Part shown: piece by piece, positions 25,123 through 32,362 of the stretch
How positions within the stretch are numbered: the first letter of the stretch is position 1
How the letters are laid out: the number at the start of each line of letters is the position of its first letter
DNA from: Maribacter caenipelagi
GTDB taxonomy: Bacteria > Bacteroidota > Bacteroidia > Flavobacteriales > Flavobacteriaceae
Length of the DNA: 64,000 nucleotides
Reading direction: 5' to 3'
Assembly: GCF_004364175.1 (NCBI RefSeq)
Contig: NZ_SNZW01000013.1
Coordinates: 610,726-674,725, forward strand
Program-made: the position numbers and the translations under genes
The notes under the pieces: model-generated
Seen by the model: only the letters and a program-made list of their open reading frames with translations
Databases searched by the model: none
What the model was told of the DNA's origin: nothing

Positions 25123-25737
25123 TTATAGCGATTGCAGCTCTTGTTGTAAGTTTTGCTTAGCTTGTGTTTCAAATTTATTATAAAAAAAGTCTGTTTTAAA
25201 TATTCTATCCATTGAGAGAAAATGATTTAGAACTTTTTTGCGTCCAGAATTATACATAAAGGTGGGGTAGATACCATATTCTTTTCTAACATTTTTGAAA
25301 TATAAAGAATATGTTTCCCAACTCTGTCCTAGTACCGAAAGGTCGGCATCTATAAAATAGTTGGTGTCACTGTCGATTGATTTACTATGCGATTTGGTAG
25401 CCAAAATTTGTTTTTTACATTGTTCTATAATCTCATTTGAAACAGAAATTTTTTTCATACGTTTTTCAGCAAGTTCAGCACTTTTTTCTTCATTGTTAGA
25501 TTTTGTTGAACTATAAATTATATCGTGGTAGTAGAGTGTAAATAAGATGGTTTCCCAGTTTTTTATTTCTCGCTTTACAATAGTTAATTGAGAATGTAAA
25601 TTGTCAAGGTGCTGTAAGGTATGATAATGTCTTTTTTTGCTTGAATAGTTTTTCTCGATTTCTGCCCATAGTACGTTCATCAAATCCTTATCGGCAGTAT
25701 ATTTTGTCATAAGTTTTATGAATGTTTCTCTAAGCAT
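25123..25737 (-). CDS. HD-superfamily metal-dependent phosphohydrolase-like protein
   Basis: Protein of 204 residues with the layout of the predicted HD phosphohydrolases of COG4339: RHYHTLQHLDNL (first His motif), LFTLYYHDIIYSS (HD motif) and FIDADLSVLG (distal Asp). These residues would bind a divalent metal. Some databases attach a misleading receptor-subunit name to this family; nothing here supports that. The nucleotide or phosphoester substrate is unknown. Neighbours on the same strand are spaced by more than 100 bp, so it is probably transcribed alone. Confidence 0.75.
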   Translation of the reverse strand: MLRETFIKLMTKYTADKDLMNVLWAEIEKNYSSKKRHYHTLQHLDNLHSQLTIVKREIKNWETILFTLYYHDIIYSSTKSNNEEKSAELAEKRMKKISVSNEIIEQCKKQILATKSHSKSIDSDTNYFIDADLSVLGQSWETYSLYFKNVRKEYGIYPTFMYNSGRKKVLNHFLSMDRIFKTDFFYNKFETQAKQNLQQELQSL

Positions 25738-25862
25738 ACTTGTCTTTTTATAGCTGCCAATGCAAACATATTATACGGTATATCTACCCAAGAAAGATAC
25801 AATTTTAAACTAAAGCCAACTTGTCTAGTTGATTTAAAAATAAATCTAGAAAATACGAAAAA

Positions 25863-27107
25863 TCAAGAAGTAGCAATCGGTAAAGGTATTTCATATACCT
25901 GTAAATCAAAATAGGGTAGGGCGGCTAGTAGATGGTCAAAAATATCTGCCATTACGTACTCGTAATTTTCCCAGCGTTTGTCTGAGCTAAAAGCATATAC
26001 TTCTAGCGGAATACCCTGTGGGGTTGGTGCTAATTGACGCACCATTAAGGTCATACCTTTATTTACGGCAGAATGGTTCTCTAAATAATCGTTCACGTAT
26101 TTTCTAAACACACCAATATTCGTCAAATTTCTACCATTTATAGCAAGCTCTTTATTGATATTATTTGCTGTATTATAAGTATTAATTTGCTCTGATTTTG
26201 AATTTAAATAGGGCTGAATTAATTGTATTTTTTGAAATTCTTCAATATCGGCATCCGACAGAAAACGAATGCTTTTTTGATTAATGATCAAAGCTCGCTT
26301 AATACGTCTTCCGCCAGATTCTTGCATTCCTCGCCAGTTCTGAAATGAATCTGATATTAGGGCATAGGTTGGTATTGTGGTAATGGTTTTATCAAAATTT
26401 TGAACTTTTACCGTGGCCAAAGAAATATCAATTACATCACCATCGGCACCGAATTTGTCAAAACTGATCCAATCGCCAATACGAACCATATCATTAATGC
26501 TTACTTGAATACTTGCAACCAGACCTAGAATAGAATCTTTAAAAATTAATAATACTACGGCTGAACCTGCACCAAGAGCGGTGAAGAACTTCCAAACCTG
26601 TATTTCTGTTATAATGGCGAAAATGGTGAAAATACCCACCACCCAGGCGAAGATCATAAATACCTGTATGTAACTGCCCATAGGTTTATCTCTAAACCTA
26701 GGCTTGGTCTTTAAATAATCATTGATACTTGTAAATACACTTTTAACAACATAGAGCGTAAGAACTACGAACAGTACACTTAAAAATTTTAAAACTATTT
26801 TTTCGGCATAGTCAAAACCTATAAACCCAAAAGGAACCAATTCTACCAGTATGCTTAAAGGAATAATATGGGCAATGTACCTTGGGACTTTATTAGCTAC
26901 TAGAAAATTATCAAAGTTAGTTTTAGACTTTCGGGCTAGTTTAATTGATACTGAGCGTAACACTTTCCAAATTATAAGATCTAAGAAATATGCAAGAACT
27001 AAAGCAAGAACTAATAAAACGGCAAGGTTCAAATACGAGGCCGCGGTTTCATTTAGACCACCTTCTACAAGGTAGTTATATAGTATTCGGTTAAATCCGT
27101 CGTTCAT
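25863..27107 (-). CDS. MscS-family mechanosensitive channel (YbdG-like)
   Basis: Protein of 414 residues: about five membrane helices in residues 20-190, then the MscS beta domain (GDWISFDKFGADGDVIDISLATVKVQNFDKTI, here split: GDWISF, GDVIDI, VKVQNFD) and a longer C-terminal cytoplasmic part. The pore-lining helix carries GAGSAVVLLIFKDSILG, where small residues alternate as in MscS TM3. Length and long C-terminal domain fit the YbdG/MscM branch, which releases solutes at hypo-osmotic shock. A -7 box (TACCTTTG) lies 24 bp upstream. It neighbours a universal stress protein gene on the same strand. Confidence 0.88.
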   Translation of the reverse strand: MNDGFNRILYNYLVEGGLNETAASYLNLAVLLVLALVLAYFLDLIIWKVLRSVSIKLARKSKTNFDNFLVANKVPRYIAHIIPLSILVELVPFGFIGFDYAEKIVLKFLSVLFVVLTLYVVKSVFTSINDYLKTKPRFRDKPMGSYIQVFMIFAWVVGIFTIFAIITEIQVWKFFTALGAGSAVVLLIFKDSILGLVASIQVSINDMVRIGDWISFDKFGADGDVIDISLATVKVQNFDKTITTIPTYALISDSFQNWRGMQESGGRRIKRALIINQKSIRFLSDADIEEFQKIQLIQPYLNSKSEQINTYNTANNINKELAINGRNLTNIGVFRKYVNDYLENHSAVNKGMTLMVRQLAPTPQGIPLEVYAFSSDKRWENYEYVMADIFDHLLAALPYFDLQVYEIPLPIATS

Positions 27108-27130
27108 AATCCTTGTTCATCTTTGCGATA

Positions 27131-27138
27131 CAAAGGTA
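27131..27138 (-). promoter_or_regulatory. -7 box of the MscS gene
   Basis: On the minus strand this reads TACCTTTG, an exact TAnnTTTG match, 24 bp before the ATG at 27107. Confidence 0.45.
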
Positions 27139-27181
27139 CGATATGCAACAGCTAGAAACGACGAATATATACTTAAAAGGC

Positions 27182-28030
27182 TTATTTAGCATGTAGCGCC
27201 AATACCGGCACGTTGGCATAGTAGCCCAATTTGCTTAGCGATAGTTTACCAAAACCAAGACGCTCCCAGAACGACGGTTTTTTATCTACATAACTGATCA
27301 TGTTAGAGGCTCTAATCTCAACAAAGCAACTTAAGGCAATTGCCATTTTTACATTGCGTAGCGAATTAAATTTGTATTCTACATCTTTAAGCTGACTTCG
27401 AACAAATACCTTATTTCTTCTTTGAGAGAAGCTCAGTTTATTCGGTTGTGTAAGACTTAATACCTGAATACAGGCATCACTTAATTTGGCTATTTCAACC
27501 AGGTATTTAATTTCAGATGATTTTATTTTAGTATTGAAATTCGTAGTTAATACAATTTCTTTTGGGTGATTAAAATCTACTTTTGATGGTACCACCAAAA
27601 TGGGGCATTTTCTAATTTGTTTTAAAATCTCAAGAGTTTGTCTACCATACGATTCTCCGGTCTTGTTAGTAATGCCTTTGGCACCCATAACAATCATTTT
27701 AAAATGAATTTTTTCATTCAAAGTCTTAATGGCATCTAAAAGCAATGTAGATTCTGATACTACATGAAACTCGTGATTTTCATTATTTTTTAATCTAGAT
27801 AATTGTATCAAAATATCACCTAAGCCTTGTCTAGCTCTTAATTCAGATAATTTATTAAAGGCTTCATCGGGATCTAATAATGTTAAACTATCTAAGCCAT
27901 GGGTTTCTTTAGAATGGGCATGCAAAATGTAAAAAGTGCATTTTTTTTCTTCAAAGAGTTTTATAGCGTACTGTATTGCGTTCCATGAGTTCTTCGAAAA
28001 ATCTGTTGGTAATAGTATTCTATTTTCCAT
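27182..28030 (-). CDS. Universal stress protein (tandem UspA domains)
   Basis: Protein of 282 residues with a complete N-terminal Usp domain (residues 1-150) and a second, more degenerate one (155-282). The first has ILLPTDFSKNSWNAIQYAIKLF and the ATP-type loop MGAKGI followed by YGRQTLEILKQIRKCPILVVP; the second lacks a clear G-x2-G-x9-G loop. Tandem Usp proteins are common in Bacteroidota and usually respond to starvation or redox stress. It lies between an MscS channel and a GreA-like operon on the same strand. A possible -7 box (TGCCTTTG, one mismatch) is at 28069-28076. Confidence 0.85.
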   Translation of the reverse strand: MENRILLPTDFSKNSWNAIQYAIKLFEEKKCTFYILHAHSKETHGLDSLTLLDPDEAFNKLSELRARQGLGDILIQLSRLKNNENHEFHVVSESTLLLDAIKTLNEKIHFKMIVMGAKGITNKTGESYGRQTLEILKQIRKCPILVVPSKVDFNHPKEIVLTTNFNTKIKSSEIKYLVEIAKLSDACIQVLSLTQPNKLSFSQRRNKVFVRSQLKDVEYKFNSLRNVKMAIALSCFVEIRASNMISYVDKKPSFWERLGFGKLSLSKLGYYANVPVLALHAK

Positions 28031-28089
28031 GACGGTATGTTTTAGCCTTTTTGATTAGGTTTGGTTTGCAAAGGCAGTTTCTAATTCAC

Positions 28090-28482
28090 TTAACTTCTTG
28101 CATTAATTAGTACTTGTGATAATATTTTAAGTTTCAGAATTCTGTAATTTTCAATTAACGCCAGGTAAGCATCTCTCTTCTTTTCATGATGGTTTAGATA
28201 ATAGGCATCACATGCTACAGTGTCACATTCTATAGATTTGCTCACAGCATTATCATATCGGTAAAGTGCAGCCAACATCAATGCATTTTCTCTACGTATG
28301 CCATGTAATTCTTGGTACAATTTCGAACTATGGATCATGCTGTCTTCAATATCTAGATAGAATTCGATTTCCTTATTTAAAAACTCAAGCTCATCTGTCC
28401 AGTTATTAATTTCTAATCGATCTTTTTTCATCATGATTCTTTTGTCCGATTCATGCGGATAAAAATGTTTAGATGCGATCAT
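28090..28482 (-). CDS. Small helical protein of unknown function, coupled to a GreA-like gene
   Basis: Protein of 130 residues, predicted almost entirely alpha-helical, with many charged residues and repeated leucine spacing (DELEFLNKEIEFYLDIEDSM). No known motif was recognised. ATG 28482 overlaps the upstream GreA-like gene's stop in an ATGA arrangement, so translation is probably coupled; this supports 28482 over the later internal ATGs. A partner of the GreA-like protein is possible (inference). Confidence 0.6.
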   Translation of the reverse strand: MIASKHFYPHESDKRIMMKKDRLEINNWTDELEFLNKEIEFYLDIEDSMIHSSKLYQELHGIRRENALMLAALYRYDNAVSKSIECDTVACDAYYLNHHEKKRDAYLALIENYRILKLKILSQVLINARS

Positions 28483-28898
28483 AGTACCATATTTATGTTC
28501 ATATATTCATTCTCTTGTTCTACTTTTTCTATGGTTAGTTTTTGTTCTCCGGATGGAAATTCCCAAACGATGGCATCACCTTCGCTATACCCAATAACTG
28601 CTGCACCCATTGGTGTGAGTATAGATATTTTGTCATTTTTAATATCGCTGTCCGTAGGCATCACCAACTTAAATTTTTTATGCCACCCGTTTTCAGATAC
28701 GATAGTAACCGTGGTGTTAAACCGAATAACATCTTCGTACATTTCTGATGCATCGCAGATAATTGCAGTTTCTAATTCACCGACCAGTTTTTTTACCGAT
28801 TTGCGTAACGTATCATCTTTATAGTACCCAGATAGGTTCATAAACCTTTTAAGTACCACGTATTCTTTTTTCTCTATAACCAGATTACCGTACTTCAT
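28479..28898 (-). CDS. GreA/GreB C-terminal-type (Rnk-like) protein, copy 1
   Basis: Protein of 139 residues. The C-terminal half has the GreA/GreB FKBP-like pattern (KFKLVMPTDSDIKNDKIS followed by LTPMGAAVIGYSEGDAI). The N-terminal half is short and lacks the long coiled coil that GreA inserts in the RNA polymerase channel. This is the layout of Rnk-type regulators of nucleoside diphosphate kinase, which bind RNA polymerase without cleavage stimulation. It is paralogous to the protein at 31707. The stop overlaps the start of the next gene by 4 nt. Confidence 0.78.
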   Translation of the reverse strand: MKYGNLVIEKKEYVVLKRFMNLSGYYKDDTLRKSVKKLVGELETAIICDASEMYEDVIRFNTTVTIVSENGWHKKFKLVMPTDSDIKNDKISILTPMGAAVIGYSEGDAIVWEFPSGEQKLTIEKVEQENEYMNINMVL

Positions 28899-29069
28899 TT
28901 TCTAATTGTTTTATTGAGATATGAGTTTAAAAGTATAGTTCATTGCTATTGTAAGCGCAGCCGATAATACTGTCGAGTTTATAAAAAAGAAATCGACCGC
29001 GCTCATTATAGCAGTATTTAATACATACTTTTTAAAATCATTATCTGTGTTTAAATTCTGTATTATTTA

Positions 29070-30359
29070 TCATGGAAAAATGCCACGTTGTACATAGGCC
29101 TCTTCCAATCTTTCAATGGCTATTATAAATGCTGCCGTACGCATGTCAACTTTTCTCTTTTTCGATGTTTCTATAACAGTGGTAAAAGACTCTTTCATTT
29201 TCTTTTCTAATTTTACCATTACTTCATCTAAAGTCCATATTTCGCCATTACGGTTCTGCAACCACTCAAAATAACTACCGATCACTCCGCCAGAGTTACA
29301 CAAAATGTCAGGTATAATATCGATGCCTTTTTTTAATAGAATTTCTTCGGCATCTACATCTGTTGGTCCGTTAGCACCTTCAGCAATTAAATAGGCTTTT
29401 ATCTTACTGGCATTTTTTGGTGTAATCTGGTTACCTAATGCAGCCGGTATACAGATATCACAGTCTAAAGAGAAGAAATCTTTATTGTCCAAAGTTCTTG
29501 CTTTTGCATACCCTAGTATACTACCCTTATTACTTTGTGTGTAGGTAAGCAGCTCATCAACATTAATACCCTCTTCATTTACAATACTGCCATAGGCATC
29601 TTGTACTGCCGTTAAAATGGCACCTTCGCTCACTAAGAAATAGGCTGCCCAATAGCCAACATTACCAAAACCTTGTACTATAAATTTTTTGTCCTTTAAA
29701 TCTACATTATGACTTTCTGCCCAGAATTTAATGGTTAGAAATACACCATAACCTGTAGCTCTATCACGACCTTTTGAGCCACCTGCACCTATAGGTTTGC
29801 CTGTAACTACGTGCATGTTGGTAGATCGTTCTGCAGGTGCTTTGGTAGACATGTAGGTGTCAAGAATCCAAGCCATTGTCTGCGGATTGGTATTTACATC
29901 TGGAGCAGGAATATCTAACTCAGGACCAATATTATCGCCTAACGCATAAGTGAATCTTCTGGTTATACGCTCTAATTCAGAATTAGAATACTTGTTTGGG
30001 TCTAATTGAATACCACCCTTTGCACCACCATAGGGCAAACCTGCTAAAGAGGTTTTCCAGGTCATCCACATTGCCAATGCTTTCGCGGCATCGATATCAA
30101 CGGTAGGGTGGTAGCGTAGTCCGCCTTTATATGGTCCAAGCGCATTGTTATGCTGAACACGGTAACCAGTAAAAATTTCAACCTCGTCATTATCCATTCG
30201 CACAGGAAAATGAACAACTATTTCATTATTGGTCACCTCTAATATTTTTCGAATATTGGTGTTTAGTTCAATAATGTCTGCGGCATTATCAAATTGTCGC
30301 ATTACATTTTCAAGCATACCTTGTTTAGGAGCTTTTTTAGATGCTACTTTTGCTATCAT
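29070..30359 (-). CDS. gdhA: Glutamate dehydrogenase (Glu/Leu/Phe/Val dehydrogenase family)
   Basis: Protein of 429 residues, the usual length for hexameric GDH. It has the substrate/catalytic region GGLRYHPTVDIDAAKALA, the catalytic-Lys loop PYGGAKGGIQLDP, DIPAPDVNTNPQTMAW and the Rossmann NAD(P) loop VQGFGNVGYWAAYFL. It interconverts glutamate and 2-oxoglutarate plus ammonium in the cytoplasm. The residues that decide NAD or NADP preference cannot be judged safely by eye. A 63-residue Cys-rich protein gene ends 5 nt upstream on the same strand, so both are probably one operon. Nearby is a sigma-54 activator/kinase pair, which would fit nitrogen control, but no sigma-54 promoter was found for this gene. 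Confidence 0.92.
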   Translation of the reverse strand: MIAKVASKKAPKQGMLENVMRQFDNAADIIELNTNIRKILEVTNNEIVVHFPVRMDNDEVEIFTGYRVQHNNALGPYKGGLRYHPTVDIDAAKALAMWMTWKTSLAGLPYGGAKGGIQLDPNKYSNSELERITRRFTYALGDNIGPELDIPAPDVNTNPQTMAWILDTYMSTKAPAERSTNMHVVTGKPIGAGGSKGRDRATGYGVFLTIKFWAESHNVDLKDKKFIVQGFGNVGYWAAYFLVSEGAILTAVQDAYGSIVNEEGINVDELLTYTQSNKGSILGYAKARTLDNKDFFSLDCDICIPAALGNQITPKNASKIKAYLIAEGANGPTDVDAEEILLKKGIDIIPDILCNSGGVIGSYFEWLQNRNGEIWTLDEVMVKLEKKMKESFTTVIETSKKRKVDMRTAAFIIAIERLEEAYVQRGIFP

Positions 30360-30364
30360 TATAT

Positions 30365-30556
30365 TTAGTTTAAGACTAATTCTCTTTTAAGTTCTTTACT
30401 TGCCATTTCATTAGAAATGATCAATATAGGTTCATTGGTGATGTCTACTACATGTACATATTCACTGCACGAAACAATTGAATTTTTATCATTTGTTAAA
30501 GAGCAAAATGTCACGTAGGTGCAGGTAGAGCATATGCTCCGCATATAATTTTTCAT
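30365..30556 (-). CDS. Small Cys-motif protein upstream of glutamate dehydrogenase
   Basis: A 63-residue frame with four cysteines at C9, C12, C18 and C30 (C-x2-C-x5-C-x11-C) near the N-terminus, then a beta-like segment (VHVVDITNEPILIISN). The spacing suits a small zinc knuckle or an Fe-S site. It ends 5 nt before the GDH start on the same strand and starts 32 nt after the previous gene, so it fits the operon. It is short, but ordered cysteines and position make it likely real. Confidence 0.6.
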   Translation of the reverse strand: MKNYMRSICSTCTYVTFCSLTNDKNSIVSCSEYVHVVDITNEPILIISNEMASKELKRELVLN

Positions 30557-30588
30557 CGCGCTTATATTAAAATGTTTGCGTAATATTT

Positions 30589-31218
30589 TTAATGATCCAA
30601 AACAGGTAGTTTTGTTTTCAAGGGATAAAAGATTAAAGCCAATAAGGCAAGTCCGATAGCTATTAAAAAGCCTAACTCTAATTTAGACATTAGTATTTTG
30701 GTGTCTAGGGTTTTGTTAGAACGCTGTGTCATTTGCCTACTCTCTTCAAGCTGTATACGTGCTAGCACATTTAAATTTTGATTTATTTGTTCTAAGGTTT
30801 TCAATGATAATACATGAACACCACTTCTTAAATTGTCTTTGGACTGCATTACTTTTTTTTCAGACTTTTTAAGCTTATCGAATTGTAAAGTCAATTCGTT
30901 CAATGTATTATATTCTTTGGTAGTTAATTTTGTTAGGGCAAAGTTTGAAAGTAATTTTTCCGTTTTTTTATTTTCATCTGTTACTAGGGCAAAATCTCCT
31001 TCGGTAATAAATCGAATTTTCTTTTGGTTAAAAATGTTGCTTAATTGGTATATATAATCTTGAACCTTAATTCTGTCTTCGTAGACTGAATTTACCGTGT
31101 TCTGCAATGTTGAGAAGTGTCTTTGGTACAATCTATTAGAACCCAACACCAATAAAAATGCGATAGCTAGTATAAAGCCAGCTTGCATTCTATGCGGTGT
31201 TTTAAGTTTTTTAAACAT
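30589..31218 (-). CDS. Membrane protein with periplasmic four-helix-bundle (MCP-type) sensor domain
   Basis: Protein of 209 residues. One membrane helix near residues 12-27 and another near 179-197 flank a ~150-residue periplasmic helical region (HFSTLQNTVNSVYEDRIKVQ), matching the 4HB_MCP ligand-binding domain of chemoreceptors. It stops about ten residues after the second helix: there is no HAMP, methyl-accepting, kinase or cyclase domain. It may be a stand-alone sensor that signals through a partner, for example the histidine kinase encoded nearby (inference). Confidence 0.75.
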   Translation of the reverse strand: MFKKLKTPHRMQAGFILAIAFLLVLGSNRLYQRHFSTLQNTVNSVYEDRIKVQDYIYQLSNIFNQKKIRFITEGDFALVTDENKKTEKLLSNFALTKLTTKEYNTLNELTLQFDKLKKSEKKVMQSKDNLRSGVHVLSLKTLEQINQNLNVLARIQLEESRQMTQRSNKTLDTKILMSKLELGFLIAIGLALLALIFYPLKTKLPVLDH

Positions 31219-31251
31219 GAGTTCTGTCTTAATTAAATTATTTTTTTAGGA

Positions 31252-31310
31252 AATCCACTTGGTTGTTTCTTAATAAATCAGCCAACTTATTTATAGAGAC
31301 CAAGTGGATT
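31252..31310. repeat. 12-bp inverted repeat between two minus-strand genes
   Basis: AATCCACTTGGT (31252-31263) and ACCAAGTGGATT (31299-31310) are perfectly complementary and separated by 35 nt. Neither side ends in a T-run, so it is not a standard terminator. It lies in the leader of the 30589 gene and could form an intercistronic RNA hairpin. Confidence 0.5.
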
Positions 31311-31329
31311 ATCAATCAACTAAAAAAAA

Positions 31330-31689
31330 TTATAGAGCTTGTAATTCACCAGAGTTAATGGCTTCTTTGAAATCTGCGGTTACTACGGTGTGACTGTTAA
31401 AGAAGCGACCACCATCATTTCTTTTGATTTTAATTTCGGTTGTACCGTCTTTTTTCTCTTTTACCGCGGTTACAACAACTTCTTCGCCATGGGCACGCCT
31501 ATAATTGGCAATGCCACCGCGTTTAATAATGAAATTTTCTCTAGGGAAATCTATATGCTTGAACTTGTTCGTCTCTGGTTTTCCTATTTCAAAAACATCA
31601 CCAACATTTACATTGGATGGTGTGTTTGTATTGTCTTGTGCATGTAACATGCTTGCTGAAAATAAAAGGGCTATTGCATATTTTATCAT
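31330..31689 (-). CDS. Small secreted protein of unknown function
   Basis: Protein of 119 residues with a signal peptide (MIKYAIALLFSASMLHAQ) followed by a beta-rich region (VGDVFEIGKPETNKFKHIDF and EEVVVTAVKEKKDGTTEIKI). No known catalytic motif. It starts 17 nt after the GreA-like gene at 31707 on the same strand and is probably under the same sigma-54 promoter. Public annotation of similar proteins is inconsistent; no enzymatic function is supported here. Confidence 0.65.
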   Translation of the reverse strand: MIKYAIALLFSASMLHAQDNTNTPSNVNVGDVFEIGKPETNKFKHIDFPRENFIIKRGGIANYRRAHGEEVVVTAVKEKKDGTTEIKIKRNDGGRFFNSHTVVTADFKEAINSGELQAL

Positions 31690-31706
31690 AACTGAATATT
31701 TTAGAA

Positions 31707-32153
31707 TTAATAAATTTTTACTTTTTTGGTCTCAATAACTTTGGTAGCGTTTTTGTTGGCTGAGTTTGGTTGGGTTACTTTGGTAATTGTCAATGACACT
31801 AGGTCTCCTGGTAGTCCGTAAGAAATTTTATCTCCTACGGCACGTCCAATGACCGATGCGCCTAAACTGCTGATAACAGAAATTTTATTCTTTTTTATAT
31901 CTACTTCGTCAGGAGGCACTATTTGGAATGTTTGCCGAATGCCAGATGCTCCGCTAACTTTAATAATAGCGTTGATAGTGATAATATCGAACGGAATATC
32001 TTCGTCATTTAAACACATAGCAATAGTCATATGTTGACCAAGAAGCTCCAGCACATTTTTGTGTGCATAATCTTCAATGGTTAGATTCTTTTCTTGAAAT
32101 TTTTTAATGCTCAAGAATTCACTTTCTTCAAAAACGAGACTACCGTATTTCAT
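31707..32153 (-). CDS. GreA/GreB C-terminal-type (Rnk-like) protein, copy 2, sigma-54 controlled
   Basis: Protein of 148 residues, a paralogue of the protein at 28479: shared start MKYGSLVFEE/MKYGNLVIEK and GreA/GreB FKBP-like C-terminal region (DIKKNKISVISSLGASVIGR). The GreA coiled coil is missing, so an Rnk-like role at RNA polymerase or on nucleoside diphosphate kinase is more likely than transcript cleavage. It is the first gene downstream of a clear sigma-54 promoter at 32222-32237 and is followed 17 nt later by a small secreted protein. The adjacent NtrC-type activator is the obvious regulator. Confidence 0.78.
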   Translation of the reverse strand: MKYGSLVFEESEFLSIKKFQEKNLTIEDYAHKNVLELLGQHMTIAMCLNDEDIPFDIITINAIIKVSGASGIRQTFQIVPPDEVDIKKNKISVISSLGASVIGRAVGDKISYGLPGDLVSLTITKVTQPNSANKNATKVIETKKVKIY

Positions 32154-32221
32154 CTGTTGCCTTTTAATGATTCCACTAACTATTAGAACTATTTCTTATA
32201 GTTTCTATTCGTGGTCTATAA

Positions 32222-32237
32222 AGCAATTGATGTGCCT
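32222..32237 (-). promoter_or_regulatory. Sigma-54 (RpoN) promoter of the GreA-like operon
   Basis: On the minus strand this reads AGGCACATCAATTGCT, which matches the sigma-54 consensus TGGCACR-N4-TTGCW at all but the first base. The diagnostic GG and GC are exactly 10 bases apart. It lies 70-85 bp before the ATG at 32153 and next to an NtrC-type activator gene. Confidence 0.85.
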
Positions 32238-32265
32238 ATAAAGAATTTAAAATGTAGATAATTTT

Positions 32266-32292
32266 ATAAATAATTGATAATCAATTATTTAT
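32266..32292. promoter_or_regulatory. 27-bp perfect palindrome upstream of the sigma-54 promoter
   Basis: Two 13-base arms (32266-32278 and 32280-32292) are perfectly complementary around one central base; the core reads TTGATAATCAA. It is centred about 50 bp upstream of the sigma-54 core. It could bind an integration-type or regulatory protein, or be a transcript end of the activator gene, although no T-run follows. Confidence 0.45.
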
Positions 32293-32326
32293 GTTCGATA
32301 ATAATTTAATGGAAGTTTTTGTAAGT

Positions 32327-32361
32327 GGGGAAAAATTACCCGATAGGGTAGAAATTACCCG
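32327..32361 (-). promoter_or_regulatory. Tandem enhancer-like repeats, candidate binding sites of the NtrC-type activator
   Basis: Two 16-bp units read on the minus strand as CGGGTAATTTCTACCC (32361-32346) and CGGGTAATTTTTCCCC (32342-32327), 19 bp apart. The first has perfect 5-bp inverted ends. They lie about 120-140 bp upstream of the expected sigma-54 transcription start, the usual place for enhancer sites, and directly after the activator's stop codon. Confidence 0.6.
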
Positions 32362-32362
32362 G

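Noticed and set aside
30557-30588. Sigma-54 promoter for the Cys-protein/GDH operon
   Set aside because: No GG-N10-GC pair was found in the upstream spacer, despite the nearby NtrC-type regulator.
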